Positions 26,237-37,801 of a stretch of 64,000 nt of DNA are shown here, piece by piece. The position numbers and the translations under genes are program-made. Position 1 is the stretch's first letter. Every line of letters begins with the position of its first letter. Source of the stretch: Nomia melanderi. Taxonomy: Eukaryota > Arthropoda > Insecta > Hymenoptera > Halictidae. Below the pieces are notes generated by a model, which saw nothing but the letters and a program-made list of their open reading frames with translations, made no database searches and was not told the DNA's origin. Where the stretch lies: positions 16,992,606 to 17,056,605 of the forward strand of contig NC_135009.1 of assembly GCF_051020985.1 (NCBI RefSeq), read 5' to 3'.

Positions 26237-27094
26237 GATAACTATTCGTCATTCGCACTGCCAAATAAATCGAGTTGATTCGTTCTTGATCCACGTCGAA
26301 CAGCTTTCTCCAAAGATTATTGCGAACCCGTCGAAAGGAACGGAGCGACGAGGAAACACGCGGCAGCACGGCGTCGGTTTCGTTCGAGTTTTCAGCTGCT
26401 CGGCCTCTTTTCCTTCCCCATTCGCCGCCGACGATGCGCCCGGTCCCGCGGTTAAGCAGCGCGAGTAACTCCTCTCGGGCACGCTTTTTTCTCGGCAGAC
26501 CCGCCGCGGAGAGAAAGCTTTTCACCGGCGGTCACGGAGTCTCTATCAACCGCGGCGCAACCGCGGCGCCGACAGCGAACTCGAAAATTGCTTTTCACGG
26601 CCGCGAACCGGGAATATCGATTCGCGTCACCGCCGCGAACTTCGCGATGAAGACCTCGCCGGCGCCGAAATTCCTTTGAACGCGCGTTACCGGAGATTTC
26701 GCCCGGTGAAAGGGTTAACGGCCCTGATAACGTCAAATTGCGTTTTCTGGTTAGCTGCGTCTTATTGCGGCCTCCGCGGAGTTATTGTCGCGTTAGGGGA
26801 GTTTCTGATAAAGCGACCCGTTTTTCATGGAAATGGAACTTTCCTGTTTATTCCGGATGGAAATTTTATAAGGAAACGGAATGTTTGTTGCCCGAGCCGA
26901 GGATTTGCTAAAGAATTTTAGGTTTATACGAGGTAACGAATTTTTGGTTAATCCGATGAAGAAGCATTTCTTATTGAAACAGAATTCCGCGTTTATTCCG
27001 AACGACAATTTTATAAAGAAATAGAGTCCTCATTGTTGCTCGGGTCGAGAATTTGATAAATAATTTCGATTCGATACAAGGCAAATAGTTTTGG

Positions 27095-27250
27095 TTGACC
27101 CTTTGCACTCCGAATGTCTTCTGCTCATTTTTCAGATATATTCTATTCGAAATGCACTTGAGAAAATAGTTCGTAGAGAGCGGTGTAGATTCGTCTTAAT
27201 TTTATAAGAATAATATCATCATACAAATGTAGATAATTTTGTAATTCAAG
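27095..27250. mobile_element. family I copy, uninterrupted
   Basis: It begins TTGACCCTTTGCACTCCGAA and aligns with 25038-25178. At the point where family E interrupts the other copy, this one reads AATTCAAGTACCG without a break. Confidence 0.55.
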
Positions 27251-27856
27251 TACCGAATAGCCGAGTGGAACCTCGATACACGCATTTCGCGCTTACACGA
27301 GACAGCGATCGGATCGGATCGAATCGAAAATGCACCGGAGCAACGGCGGAAATTTTTCCATCGGCGTTCCGTGCGCGGAGTGTTGTTCTTTTACGCGTAA
27401 AAATGGCTGATATCCAGCCCGGAATATGTTCGACGAGAAAATCGGGAATCACTGGTAATCCCGTGATCGCGTTATTCCGCCGTGTACGGCTCCATTACAA
27501 CTTGTTCCCAAGTGATTCCTGTTCCGTGTAATCCGTCCATTGTCCGGGAATGATCGGCTTCTGCGATCGGTCCGAAAAATTGCCGGAAGTATTACACAAT
27601 AGACAATCATTTCGAAACCGCTTTGAAATCGACAACCGCTGACCGTTCTTTAGAAAGAACTTCACGAAAATCGTCGATCCGGTAAACATCGATGTAACAC
27701 AAACAATTTTATATCTTCTAATTTCCTCCTATTCGCATGTTACACTGTCTTCAGCGTTTGACAGAGATCATTCTGTATAATGAATCGATCTGACACTAGA
27801 ACCACCGAGCACTGAAATTCGCCTTTTGAAACTTCTCCATAGAAACTTCAAGAATT

Positions 27857-28082
27857 TTAACCCTTAGCACTCGAGAGGTGACTCTCAGTCACCACTTGAT
27901 TTGACACAGTAAAACTATAGAATGTGATGTTTAATGTTAAACTTCGTGTAATGCCTGAAACATTGCAATAGAACAGCTTTGTTCCTCAACGAGTGATTTC
28001 TCTTCGAATTAGTCTCAAAGAACATCTCGTAAAGAAATGTTAAATATTTCTAGTAAGAAACATCCGTGTGCACAGGGATAAT
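27857..28082. mobile_element. TTAA element, family A copy 3
   Basis: The left end TTAACCCTTAGCACTCGAG is followed by the palindrome GGTGACTCTCAGTCACC. The right end CGTGTGCACAGGGATAA is decayed. The interior (TTGATTTGACACAGTAAAAC, AATATTTCTAGTAAGAAAC) is typical of family A. Confidence 0.85.
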
Positions 28083-29070
28083 TGATGATTCGCTATTCAT
28101 ACTGCCAAATCAATTTCTTTAATACCTCCCAGAGGAGCATCTGCTGTTTTTCTAATAATCGCGAAAAGAGGTCTCTAGTTCAATTAAGAAACCTCAGGTC
28201 CAATTAAGTCGATAGTTCCAGTGTTAACGAATACTAGCGAAGCCAGGTTGCAGAGTTCGCCGGACGATCGATTAAGAGGAGAAAGGAGATCGGCGACGGA
28301 AGTGTTAACGATCTCGTAGTCAGAATCGTAGTGTACTGTAGTCGCAGAATTCAATTTCCAGTCCGGGCAGCCGATTTTTCAATCGAAACAAAGGCCGATC
28401 CCGCGGAGGGTAGAACTGTTGCAATTATTCCGCTCGATTTCGCATTGTCCGATAATCGATATAATCGAACGTCCATTGAAGATCGTCTACACCGGTATTA
28501 ATCATCGGCCCCCCCACTCTTCGTCGTCGAATGTAGTCGGCGCTGACCATTTAAATCTTTATCGATAACCATTACGCGCTGGTCGTTGTTGAATTTAATC
28601 AGCGGGGATCATCGGAGTTTCTATTAATAATGATTTCGGCCTCTTATCGAAATTAATCGGTGTTGACGGTCCGGATTTCGTATGTGTTAATGTTCGTACG
28701 GTGAATATGATCTTCTTAGATTACTGGGATTTACATTAATGCCCGATGGACCTTTTTTCCCGCGTTGTTGAATTTAATTATAGCGGATCATCTGAATCGA
28801 TGTTAATATTCCTTCGGCTCCTTTCGACGTTGAATTCGATTGAAGTGGATAATCGAAATTTATGATGATATTCGTGCTACCTCCGGCATCGAATTAAATC
28901 TTTGCTTTATAACGACGGAAGCGGGGCGAAGCTTTCGAACAGAATTGATTAAACGAGAGTTTTTAGGTTTATGGAGATACGTATAAATTGTGTATAGAAA
29001 AGTACTGATACGTTATGTCTTTTTATGAACTATATCAATTTAATATGTACTCATTTTTCTTTGGTTCTGT

Positions 29071-29215
29071 GGTTTTCTGGTTGTCTAGTTTTCTAGTTGC
29101 CTAGTTGCTTAGTTGTCTAGTTGTCTAGTTGTCTAGTTGTCTAATTCTTCAATTCTCTAGTTCCTTAATTGCCTAATTTCCTACTTCTCTAGCTCTCCAG
29201 TTGCCTAGCTTTCCA
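29071..29215. repeat. TTGTCTAG simple repeat
   Basis: About 14 diverging copies of a 9-11-bp motif (CTAGTTGT and CTAGTTGC types) lie on the plus strand, about 200 bp before the VWC1 exon. It is pyrimidine-rich and full of CTAAT-like branch-point matches. Confidence 0.85.
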
Positions 29216-29425
29216 TCTCTAACTCCCCAGCTCTTCACCAAAAAATACCACCTCACATTCATTCCAAACTTCATAAAACCCAAGCACAACAAACCAAACA
29301 TCTCCCGTCTTACGAAACAGTTTCAAGCAGAAATTCGCGGAGGGAACTACAAGAAGTTAGTCCACTAAGCACATTTCTCTCTCTCGTTATCGAACCCGGT
29401 TATCGTAACGAGGATTTTGTTACAG

Positions 29426-29629
29426 GATGCAGGTACGAGGGTCGCAGATACCAGGAGGGCGCGTCGGTGGTCACGTCCGAGCCCTGTCTGCAGTGCAGGT
29501 GCATCGAGGGCGCGCTCAGATGTCGTTTACGGGTTTGCCCGCGATTGCCGAATCCACCGCCGACCGGATGTCGAGTCCGACCGCCGGGGGAGAACGTCTG
29601 CTGCGCGGAACTAGTCTGCGGCGAGACAC
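29426..29629 (+). CDS. Tnc: tenectin-like exon: VWC domain 1
   Basis: This internal exon runs from acceptor TTTTGTTACAG to donor ACAC|GTTAGT, phase 1 to phase 1, 68 codons. The frame begins with CRYEGRRYQEGASV and holds the VWC signature CLQCRC near residue 24, then the closing CCAELVC pair. It is the first VWC repeat visible in the window. VWC domains are disulfide-bonded extracellular modules that bind matrix or growth-factor partners. The carried first base must come from an unseen upstream exon ending in phase 1. An inverted-repeat element (29690-30118) begins about 60 bp after the donor. Confidence 0.82.
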
Positions 29630-29689
29630 GTTAGTATCTGTCATTCCGAAAAACCTCACGCGACGACGGTTACCGCTTCGTCGAGTCGA

Positions 29690-30118
29690 TTAACCCTTAA
29701 AATGCTGAGTTGCGTCCTGTAGGGAGACAGTATGTTTATAGCTAAAAAAAATAATGGTAATGTTTTCAGAATAGACAAATCATCCGCAATACTTGACGAC
29801 GAAAACAGAGAAAGTACGTGAAATATGAAAAATGACAAAGAATTACTTACAAAATTATTAACGAACTTATATTATATATACATATATATTACTCAGTCCA
29901 TTCGAATTCAAAATAAATATTATTTCTCTCTAATCATCTATTATACTTGGGAAATATGGACATAACATATGCTTAGAATTTTTCTCTTCTTCGAATAAAT
30001 TATTAATGACAAAGTAGCCGTATCGATCGGAGCTGAGGAAGAAATCGTAGACCAAGGAGTTAAGGAAAAATACTTTCTGGGCTCCCTATAGGACTCCACT
30101 CAACATTTTAAGGGTTAA
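29690..30118. mobile_element. TTAA element, family G (37-bp terminal repeats)
   Basis: The first and last 37 bp are inverted repeats matching at 33 of 37 positions, starting TTAACCCTTAAAATG and ending CATTTTAAGGGTTAA. The interior right part (to a TTAA at about 30059) matches the family D relative at 39400-39620. It lies in the intron just after VWC1. Confidence 0.88.
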
Positions 30119-30795
30119 TTTTCTCTAGAAGAACATTCCGACGAGATCAAGTGTTCGTATTTAGCATACCGATTTAGAAACCGGCAATATTTCCGTGCTA
30201 ATTTGACCGGTCGCGGTACGTTTAGTGTTAATTGGATTAAATTTCCGCTGATCAATGGCACTCGTGTGTGCACGGCACTTCCGCAGGAGATTCGGTGAAC
30301 ATTTTAAGAAGATCCAACGTCCACGTGGAGCAGGAAGAGAAGCACGAGGAGGATTATCAGAGTTCCCGTTTCCAAGGTAAAGGATTATCAATTAATGGAG
30401 TAGTATTCCCAGAATTTCGTATCTCGCGAGACGCCTGAGTACTTCAATACGTCGACTAGCTCGAATCGCTGCTCGCGAGACGTGTCGGTGGGTCTCTAAT
30501 AAAATGAAACTTTCCTAAAACTCTATTGAAACAGTTGTGTCCGGTTTCTCATATCCGGAACATTTATATTAGCCGCAATAAAGCTTTATTGCTACTGTCG
30601 GCAGCAGTCCGCGTATTAGAGCGTCGCTATTGCTCAAATATTGGAACACCCGTTACATTGACAGTGTTAGTTGACAAATCCGAGAATATAAGGACTCGTG
30701 TATCCCGTCGCGAAAGTATATGTTGTTGAAACGGTATAAATAATCAATTATTAATAGTAATATCAATCGTTTATTAACGTTAACATCATCAAACA

Positions 30796-31162
30796 TTAAC
30801 CCTTTGCGGACGAACGGCATTTCAGATGAAATTTTCATATTTGGAATAACATTTCATGTTTGGAGTCACAAACGGGTGATTTAATTACTCGAATAGCAAG
30901 AAGTCAGTAGTTTCCTTTTCTCAATTATCTAAGCAATCGATGTATAATTTAGGTTCATTTGCTAAACGTTTTAAAATGATCAAATTTAGAATTCAATATC
31001 AAGTTTTCTATAATGTATCGACACATCGAACGTCGAAATAAACCAGTTCTATCACTTAATTTATACAAGGTATTTCTCTATGTCGTAAAATATATCATTG
31101 ATATTTCATCAGAAAATAATGAATATTTCTTGACAAAAATATTCTCGAGTGCAAAGGATTAG
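30796..31162. mobile_element. composite of family B left part and family A right part
   Basis: It begins TTAACCCTTTGCGGACGAAC with family B interior (inverted orientation) to about 30,980. It then continues as family A to a CTCGAGTGCAAAGGATTAG end. The inner ends of both are missing. Confidence 0.6.
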
Positions 31163-31480
31163 TATCACCATCCACGCAACAATGCTCAATATCAACACCC
31201 GCAACGTTAACATTCAATTAGCCAAAGAACGTCTCAAAAGCATTCTTCCCGAGGAACAGAGAAATTAGGCGAGCAACATTCAGAGCTAACGATATCAACG
31301 AATGACAGAGTAAAGGCGGTAAAAGCATGCGCTGGAACACGGAGTCTCTACTTTCATTTGTCGTAGTTTCAGTTTACGGTAAACGGCGAAACATTTTTGA
31401 GCGGTAAAGTAGATTCTCGGTGGTGTGCGGCAAGTTTAAAAGGTTCCACTACGGCGAGGGGTTCTTCTGTTAACAATCAG

Positions 31481-31666
31481 GTTGCCTGCACGAGGGCGTG
31501 AGATACGGGCCAGGTTCAGCGATGATGGGCTCGCGTAGATGCGAGTACTGCTACTGCATCTCCGGCGCGAGAAGATGCATCAGACCGAAGTGCCTGTTGC
31601 CCCTGCCAGGATGCACTCCGCTGTACGCGCCGCACTCCTGTTGCCCCGTTGCCTACAATTGCACCC
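31481..31666 (+). CDS. Tnc: tenectin-like exon: VWC domain 2
   Basis: This exon lies between acceptor TTAACAATCAG and donor ACCC|GTGAGT, phase 1 to phase 1, 62 codons. The protein starts CLHEGVRYGPGSAMM, has CEYCYC in the middle and ends CCPVAYNCT, the standard VWC cysteine order. The phase joins the preceding VWC1 exon and the following 39-nt exon exactly. A strong but false minus-strand reading of the same bases was ignored. Confidence 0.82.
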
Positions 31667-31747
31667 GTGAGTGTACTTTCCCCGCCCGCGCCGCTACCAC
31701 CCCGCCCGAATAACTCATACCGCTGCTCTTCTTTTTTTCTCTTAAAG

Positions 31748-31786
31748 ATCTCCACTCGTCCACGCTGGCGCCGATCATGGGAAACG
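31748..31786 (+). CDS. Tnc: tenectin-like micro-exon (39 nt linker)
   Basis: A 39-nt exon is inferred between a very strong pyrimidine-rich acceptor (CTTCTTTTTTTCTCTTAAAG) and donor AAACG|GTGAGT, only 81 bp after the VWC2 donor. It keeps phase 1 on both sides. It adds the linker HLHSSTLAPIMGN between VWC2 and VWC3, and its last base completes the glycine before CRVGSRVYEE. Skipping it would also keep the frame, so it could be a cassette exon. Support is splice-site quality plus phase, not homology. Confidence 0.62.
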
Positions 31787-31953
31787 GTGAGTCCGATTTC
31801 AGCTTCCCTTCGCCGAATGAATTCTAACCAGCTTTCACAGATGAAATTTATTGTAATTCTTTGTTACCAGTGTTTGTCAAGATTTGGTTCGAGAGAAATT
31901 TATTAGAAAGATGAATTCATATGGAAGACAAACCTTGTGTTTGAATGTCGAAG

Positions 31954-32146
31954 TTGACCCTTCACGTCGACGTTAGTTCATTCAATTGCAGCTTAATATG
32001 ATGCTCTATTTATTTATTCAAGAATATTTGGGAGTCATTGAAATGTTACCTCTAAATGGTACAATTCTAATACTACAAATAAATATAGAAAAAATGCATA
32101 GAGTTTATTGTAATAATGAACAAAAATTCGGCCCTTAAAGGGTTAA
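31954..32146. mobile_element. TTAA element, family F copy 2 (uninterrupted)
   Basis: It is 193 bp, from TTGACCCTTCACGTCGACG to CGGCCCTTAAAGGGTTAA. It is the uninterrupted reference for family F, with intact sequence at both points where other copies carry insertions (GCAGCTTAATATGATG and ACCTCTAAATGGTAC). Confidence 0.8.
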
Positions 32147-33501
32147 GGTACGCAGGGGGAGGTTACACGGATTGTACTTGGGAAGTTAATCCGGACGCAT
32201 TCGTGTCCAACTGTTTATCTTTCGCAACGACTTAATGATCGAGGAGTTATCTGGAGGGCTTCCGCGGCAGCGACTCTATCCGAATAGTTGCGACGGCAAG
32301 TTGAACGCGATAAAAAAGAAAGTTCCGGCCGGGGGATGGGCCGAAGTTGCTATATCAGCCGCTTTTGGAAAGAAGCCGCGGCGTCGCCGGGCGAGTTTAA
32401 ATTTAAGCTGAGCTTATGAGGAAAAATCGCATCGCGGGACGAAATCAGGAGCCGCGCCCTCTTGTATGGCGAACTTTAATCCCCTTAAATTACGTCGGGT
32501 TTTATCGCGGCGTCGAGTACCATCTAATTATCGTTACGAACGCCCCTCTCTCCCCGTTTTAAGAAATCCTCGGCTTCTTTTCTTCTTCGCTATCCGCGAG
32601 CAAGGAACTTTTTTCCTCGGTTCTTCTGCCATGTTTTTTTTTCGGCCGAGTTTAAAAGAACACACGCCGGAAAGTTGGAGGGAAACGTTTAGCGCAATAA
32701 AGCATGGTTACCGTCGCCGTTACTTTATCCCGTGACACTCGCTTCAGAAAGATTTCTTGCTATCGTTACTCTTTTTTCCCTCTCCTACACCACCCTTCCT
32801 CTTCCCTCTCTTCTGCTCCCCCTTTGCTCGCGCGTTCACTTAACGCCCAGTTTCATTCAATTTTACGACAAGCCAGGCCCCTCCCTTACAAACTGGAAAT
32901 CACGTTCTTCCCCAGGTAAATCTGACGCGCGGGACTTCCCACGCGAATTTTCCCCGACGCTTTTCCGAGGTCTACAACAACGCTTTTGTTTTCCCGTAGG
33001 CGATAGTTTAACTTCGTGGAATTTTCACGTCTCGGAGAAAACTTCACCCCTCTCTCTCTCCCTTCTTTTTTCCCTTGCAAACTTTCCTCGTTTCCGATCC
33101 CTGTGTTTGTGTCTTTAAGGCATTTTCTTCCTCATTTTTGGTGAAATTTGACACACGCCAGGAATAAACTTTTCCTCCTTATTTCCCCCCTCCTGTCAAG
33201 TTTCACTTTCTCTCCTCCATCTTTGATGTCATATCGTCTCTTTTTCTCATCTTCTCCTTAAACGCATTTCTCCCCTTTGCATCTTCGTTTTTCCTGATAT
33301 TTACCGAAGTCTACTAGAGGTATCAGATACAAGAAAATTTTCATACTGGTTTGGTTTTTCTTCATTCTTTAGTTAGAGTTTTTCCTTTCCCAAAATTTAC
33401 TAGGAAAAGTCCACAACACGCTGTTTCCCATCTGGAATCGGCCGCTTTTCGTTTTGTGAATTTACGAATTAAGGAAAATGGGAAACAAATTTTTGGGAAA
33501 C

Positions 33502-33570
33502 CTGCTGGGGATTTGAACCCGGAGCCGGGGATTATCAGGCAAATGCTCTACGCGTTTCGCCACGAAGCTC
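33502..33570 (-). pseudogene. tRNA-like pseudogene or tRNA-derived SINE head
   Basis: Read on the minus strand, this stretch keeps an A box (TGGCGAAACGCG) and a perfect B box (GGTTCAAATCC) at tRNA spacing, and an anticodon-like CCTGATAATC. The T stem pairs only in three of five positions and the anticodon stem fails, so it is not a working tRNA. It lies in the intron before VWC3. A decayed tRNA or the head of a tRNA-derived SINE both fit. Confidence 0.6.
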
Positions 33571-35911
33571 TCCCCGTTCTGTTTCTCTTTTTCGTGTATT
33601 TAAACCGCAACGGACCTCTCTCGGGCAGCTCAATTTTCAGATGCTGGTGGCCGGCGTCCATTTAACGGCGAGTTTCACGTCGCTGCTTAAAAGTTTAAAG
33701 CGACCCCTAAAGCCTCATTCCAACCCCATTATGTGGATGCTCTCGTCGACTCTCCGACCCATCTTAATTCCCAGGTTAACTGTATATTGGACAACAGTCT
33801 TATCGGGGCCCTTTATTATTATTAAAATCTTCTATCCGCGGTTCGATGGTCTGCTTAACAGTAATTACCGTTTAATTACACGAATGTTTTCTTTGCATTC
33901 GCGCAAATGGCGGGCAACAACAGTTTGCAATTATTATTTCAGCCTACTTCGCGAGCTCACGGATATTTCAGTACCATTCGGAACTCGCTTAACGATAATA
34001 TCACCGATTCTAAGCAGCCGTTAATTACACCGTTGCATAAATAATCCTGGTTAAACTACGCTAAGCATATTTTATTCTCAGTCCTACCAACGATACAAAC
34101 TAATAATACGAATAACAATCAACAAACAACTCGCAACATTTCCACACAAATTATCCCCCAATTCTAACAACTATTCTCGCAACAATTTCACCGGCAACCA
34201 TTAAATTCAAATATACTCCGTGCACAATAAAAACACGACTAACTCGAGGAATATTAAACGAGCCCGCACGACTAAACTGCACAAACATTTCCAGCATTTC
34301 CCTGAACCTTCAATATTTACAAAAAAGTATTCCCGCGTCCTATTTCCCTGCGCTCGCCCCTCTAAACTAATACCCAACAGAAAACACCTGATCAAAGGGA
34401 AACAACCCGCAGAAGTCTCCTCGCTCGCTCGTTCACGTCGACGATCTCGTTCCAAAACGAGAGCAACGGTTGCCCGCCGGTAAATAACGATCGGACGACG
34501 GTTGTTTCGCCGTGGAAAACAACCGGTCTGCCCCGTCGAATGACGCGGTGACCCCGTAATAACGCCCCCGGGTGACGTACCCAAGATAGAACTTCGCCCG
34601 GAAACGGATCATCGGACGATATTGGGTTCCTTCGGTCCTCGACCCTCCACGGAACGATCGAGGGTGCTTCGGGGGTGGGGACGGAACTATAGATGCTGGC
34701 ACCGGCGGAGAGAGAGGGGAACGGAGAGACAGAGAGACGGACGGAGAGAGACAGCGCGAGAGGAGATTGGCTTTCGAAGCTTTATGAAGTGCTGTATCAC
34801 CTTCCGGCGAATGGATTCGAGAGATTATACCTCCCCTCTCACCTTTCCACCCTCCGAACAACCCCGCCGTGCGTCCACAGAAATCTTTCCGTTGTTCTAA
34901 CTGAGATTTCGGAAGTTAAATTACGGGATTCCGCCGATTCTTGATTACCATACGCACTCCTCCTGGTACTCGAACCTTCGAAAATCGAATCCGCTCGCGA
35001 GGGGTGGGGGTTGGAGTCGTGATACATGCACGTTATCAGAGCGTGTTCGGTTTAGCGCTCGGCCCCATGTTTTTTCTCGCTGGATTTCACGGACGTACTG
35101 GGATTTTGAATCAATTGGTTTTTCCACTGCAGGTTTTACTGGACGGTTTGATGTGTTTCTGTATTATGTAGTTCGTTGATGTAATTGAATGTGAATTTTT
35201 GTGTTGCGATCGTAGGGTGAGACTGTGTGTCATTGTGTGATGTATTTTAGAGTATCAATGTTGCGTTATACGTTTGTTTGATGTTTTATTATGTCGTATC
35301 GGGGGTGTAATGGGGGATACGGTTAGGCAGAAGTTGAGCTGAGTGGTTCCTCGAGGAAGTTATTTGGTAGAGGCGAAGGTTCCAAGTCTGTTTTAGTTTT
35401 TTGAATGATTCAATTAGATGGCCGCCGATCCCGGGGAAGTTCGGTGGAATTTTTTTCAGGAAGTTCGGATGTAAGTTTCGATCGAACTTGTTCGACAATT
35501 TCACGGAATCTTTATGGTAGTTTCTTCGTCCCGTCGTTGGAAGTTCCCGGTTTGTTAAATGGAAAGTTCCGCGTTGAAAACGAACGAGGGAACTTTTCAG
35601 CGGAGCCAATATTGTTTTATAAAAACTGCGATTCGAACGTAAGTTGTTTCGACGATGTTAGTAATTAAATGTCGTCCGACCTTGTCGAATGGTGGACCAA
35701 ACACGGCGGATTGCTAAATTTAGAGTAAACTTTACAAACTGTTCTCAAGACATTAATCTTGCAACGTAGCTTCAATTAATTCTCAATCTTCAAAACACCC
35801 TTAGCGTAACATTCTCCGTGAAACTATTCATTACTAAAAATGGTAAGTCAATCATTGGGTGAAAGGGTTAAACGATGAAAGATTTTGAAGGACGCAATTT
35901 GAATTCCGCAG

Positions 35912-36103
35912 GGTGCCGCGTCGGCTCGCGCGTGTACGAGGAGGGCGAGATGGTCAGGGACATCGAGTGGAAGGCCGCCTGCGACAACTGTTTCTGCGCG
36001 ATGGGCGCGGTGCGGTGCGTGCCGCTCGCCTGCGCGCCTCCTCTTCAAGGGTGCAGCCCCATAGTGCGCGAGGGACACTGCTGCCCGTCCACCTACAATT
36101 GCA
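35912..36103 (+). CDS. Tnc: tenectin-like exon: VWC domain 3
   Basis: This exon runs from acceptor AATTCCGCAG to donor TTGCA|GTGAGT, phase 1 to phase 1, 64 codons. It reads CRVGSRVYEEGEMVRD, then CDNCFC, then CCPSTYNC: a complete VWC module with a longer first loop than domains 1 and 2. It is GC-rich compared with the introns around it. The next exon begins GC GGT AGC, completing a serine after YNC. Confidence 0.83.
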
Positions 36104-36299
36104 GTGAGTCTGTGGATCAAGTTCGCATCAGGGTTGCCGCGATTTCGCCCCGCCCGACCCGCTTATCCGGCTCGCGTTTCTGCATTTCCTTTAATTTACA
36201 CCGCAAGCCGTAACAACAAAGCCGTGATAACAACAGAATCAAATATTCTCGATGATATTCGAGGGAATTATCATTTAATCGTCTTTAACGAGTCTAGTA

Positions 36300-36360
36300 T
36301 TTAATTTTATTTAATTTATATATATTATATATTACATATGTTATATATATATAATATTCA
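36300..36360. repeat. AT dinucleotide-rich stretch
   Basis: Alternating TA/AT runs in the intron after VWC3. No other signal. Confidence 0.7.
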
Positions 36361-37141
36361 GGAGTCTGTTGAGAATGTTTGCGGATTAATTTTAGCACTT
36401 GAATTTTCGGCTTTCGACTAAGTATTCTCATGGACATTTAATAAGGGTAGTTTTATTCGTGTCCTCAGCTTCCGACTATTTTGCAGTTGCCATTTTTATC
36501 TTTCGATTTCGGGGGAGAGCTGATTGACATTAGGATCGTCGGGCGAGCATCGAATTTTTCCCGGACAAACTACCGGTGGCATATTTTTCAGATTCGTGCG
36601 CGATTTTTGCTATTTTCACAAGAACTCGTCGAAAATTTATCAAGCTCTATTTAGTTGCTATTTTTCTGGTAAACATTCGTCGAAGTTTGCTCCCGCGAAT
36701 CGAACGTCCGTTCTATTTATTTATGGACTGTCCCTTTAAATTCCCCCGGAGCTTCTAGTCGAAAAATTGCTACGAGTTCGTTCACTTATTTCTCCAATTA
36801 AAAACCTTACGAGAAAGCTACAAAACAGCCACTAAAAATTCTTCCTAATCAATTAAATCCTCTCTATTCTCTTTACGTGCCGTCAACAAAATTGAATAGC
36901 AAAATTTCACAAAATTATTTATCCATTTTTGGTGTTTCCTCCTGAATTTTTCGTTTCTTTAACGAATCTTGCGTGATGTTCCGATTGCCGAACAAAAGTG
37001 AACCCTTGTATGAAGATATAGACCGGAAACGCGAGCCGGGTCGGCGCCACCGCAAAACCCCTGTGCTCTTTCACAACCCTGATTACCACCTAGGTGTTCT
37101 AGCCCGAATGCCATAAGAAACTGACAGATTAAACGTTCAAG

Positions 37142-37236
37142 GCGGTAGCATCGAGGTTAAGGCCACCCAGAACTACGCCTCGTACGCGTTCATCAGCAAG
37201 GACTACGCCAAGTTCCGCAAGGAGACCAATTTCTTT
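37142..37236 (+). CDS. Tnc: tenectin-like exon: linker after VWC3
   Basis: This 95-nt exon has acceptor ACGTTCAAG and donor TTCTTT|GTATGT, entering in phase 1 and leaving in phase 0. It encodes GSIEVKATQNYASYAFISKD followed by YAKFRKETNFF. It has no cysteines and is basic and aromatic-rich, unlike the mucin regions that follow, which suggests a specific conserved role. The acceptor lacks a long pyrimidine tract, so the exact start rests on phase agreement with the VWC3 exon. Confidence 0.72.
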
Positions 37237-37619
37237 GTATGTTTCCGACGTTTTTCACGAAATTCTCCTTCTCTTCTCTTCTCTCGCCCTTTACCCCTCG
37301 GTGGCTTGGGATCCTTTTTTCTCGTCGGCGTCGCTTTGACGAGTCCTCTATCCAGCATCCCCTCGCATGCCTCTTTCATCCAGAGGAAATTATAAAAATG
37401 TAATTTTCCGCATTCCCCGGATTTCCTGCGACTTCCAACGAAGTTTCGCATTGAAATCCGGCTGATTTCGCGGGAAGGTGTTCTTTCGCTTGGTGCATGG
37501 GGACGTAGACGAATTGCTAATTTTTAGAGCAGTGGATTAACGAAAACACGAATAACCGTTATTTTAAACTATCGAGAATTTTACAACCTCTAACCTAGGC
37601 AAGCACCTAATTTTTCTAT

Positions 37620-37801
37620 TATTTGCACTCCAGAAGTTTTTCACCGGAAATATTCGATATTTTCTAATGAGAGCTATTTTCTTTCAATACTTCGTACATT
37701 GATGCATTACACAATGTTTAATGTTAAATATCAAAGTGTACAGTTTTGCTGTGTCAAATCATTTGGTGACTTAGAGGCGCCTCTGCAGTGCAAAGGGTTA
37801 A
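37620..37801. mobile_element. TTAA element, family A (decayed left end)
   Basis: The left end is ATTTGCACTCCAGAAGTTTT, the interior contains GTGTCAAATCATTTGGTGAC, and the right end is CAGTGCAAAGGGTTAA. Another GCAAAGGGTTAA lies 30 bp further right. It lies in the intron after exon 37142-37236. Confidence 0.7.

Larger units (their letters stand above)
21973..29425. other. non-coding region between tRNA and first VWC exon
   Basis: It holds family A, E and I elements and GC-rich blocks (22,740-23,060 and 26,300-26,720) in which long frames occur on both strands at once, a sign of low stop-codon density and not of genes. No signal-peptide exon with a phase 1 donor was recognised. Confidence 0.5.
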
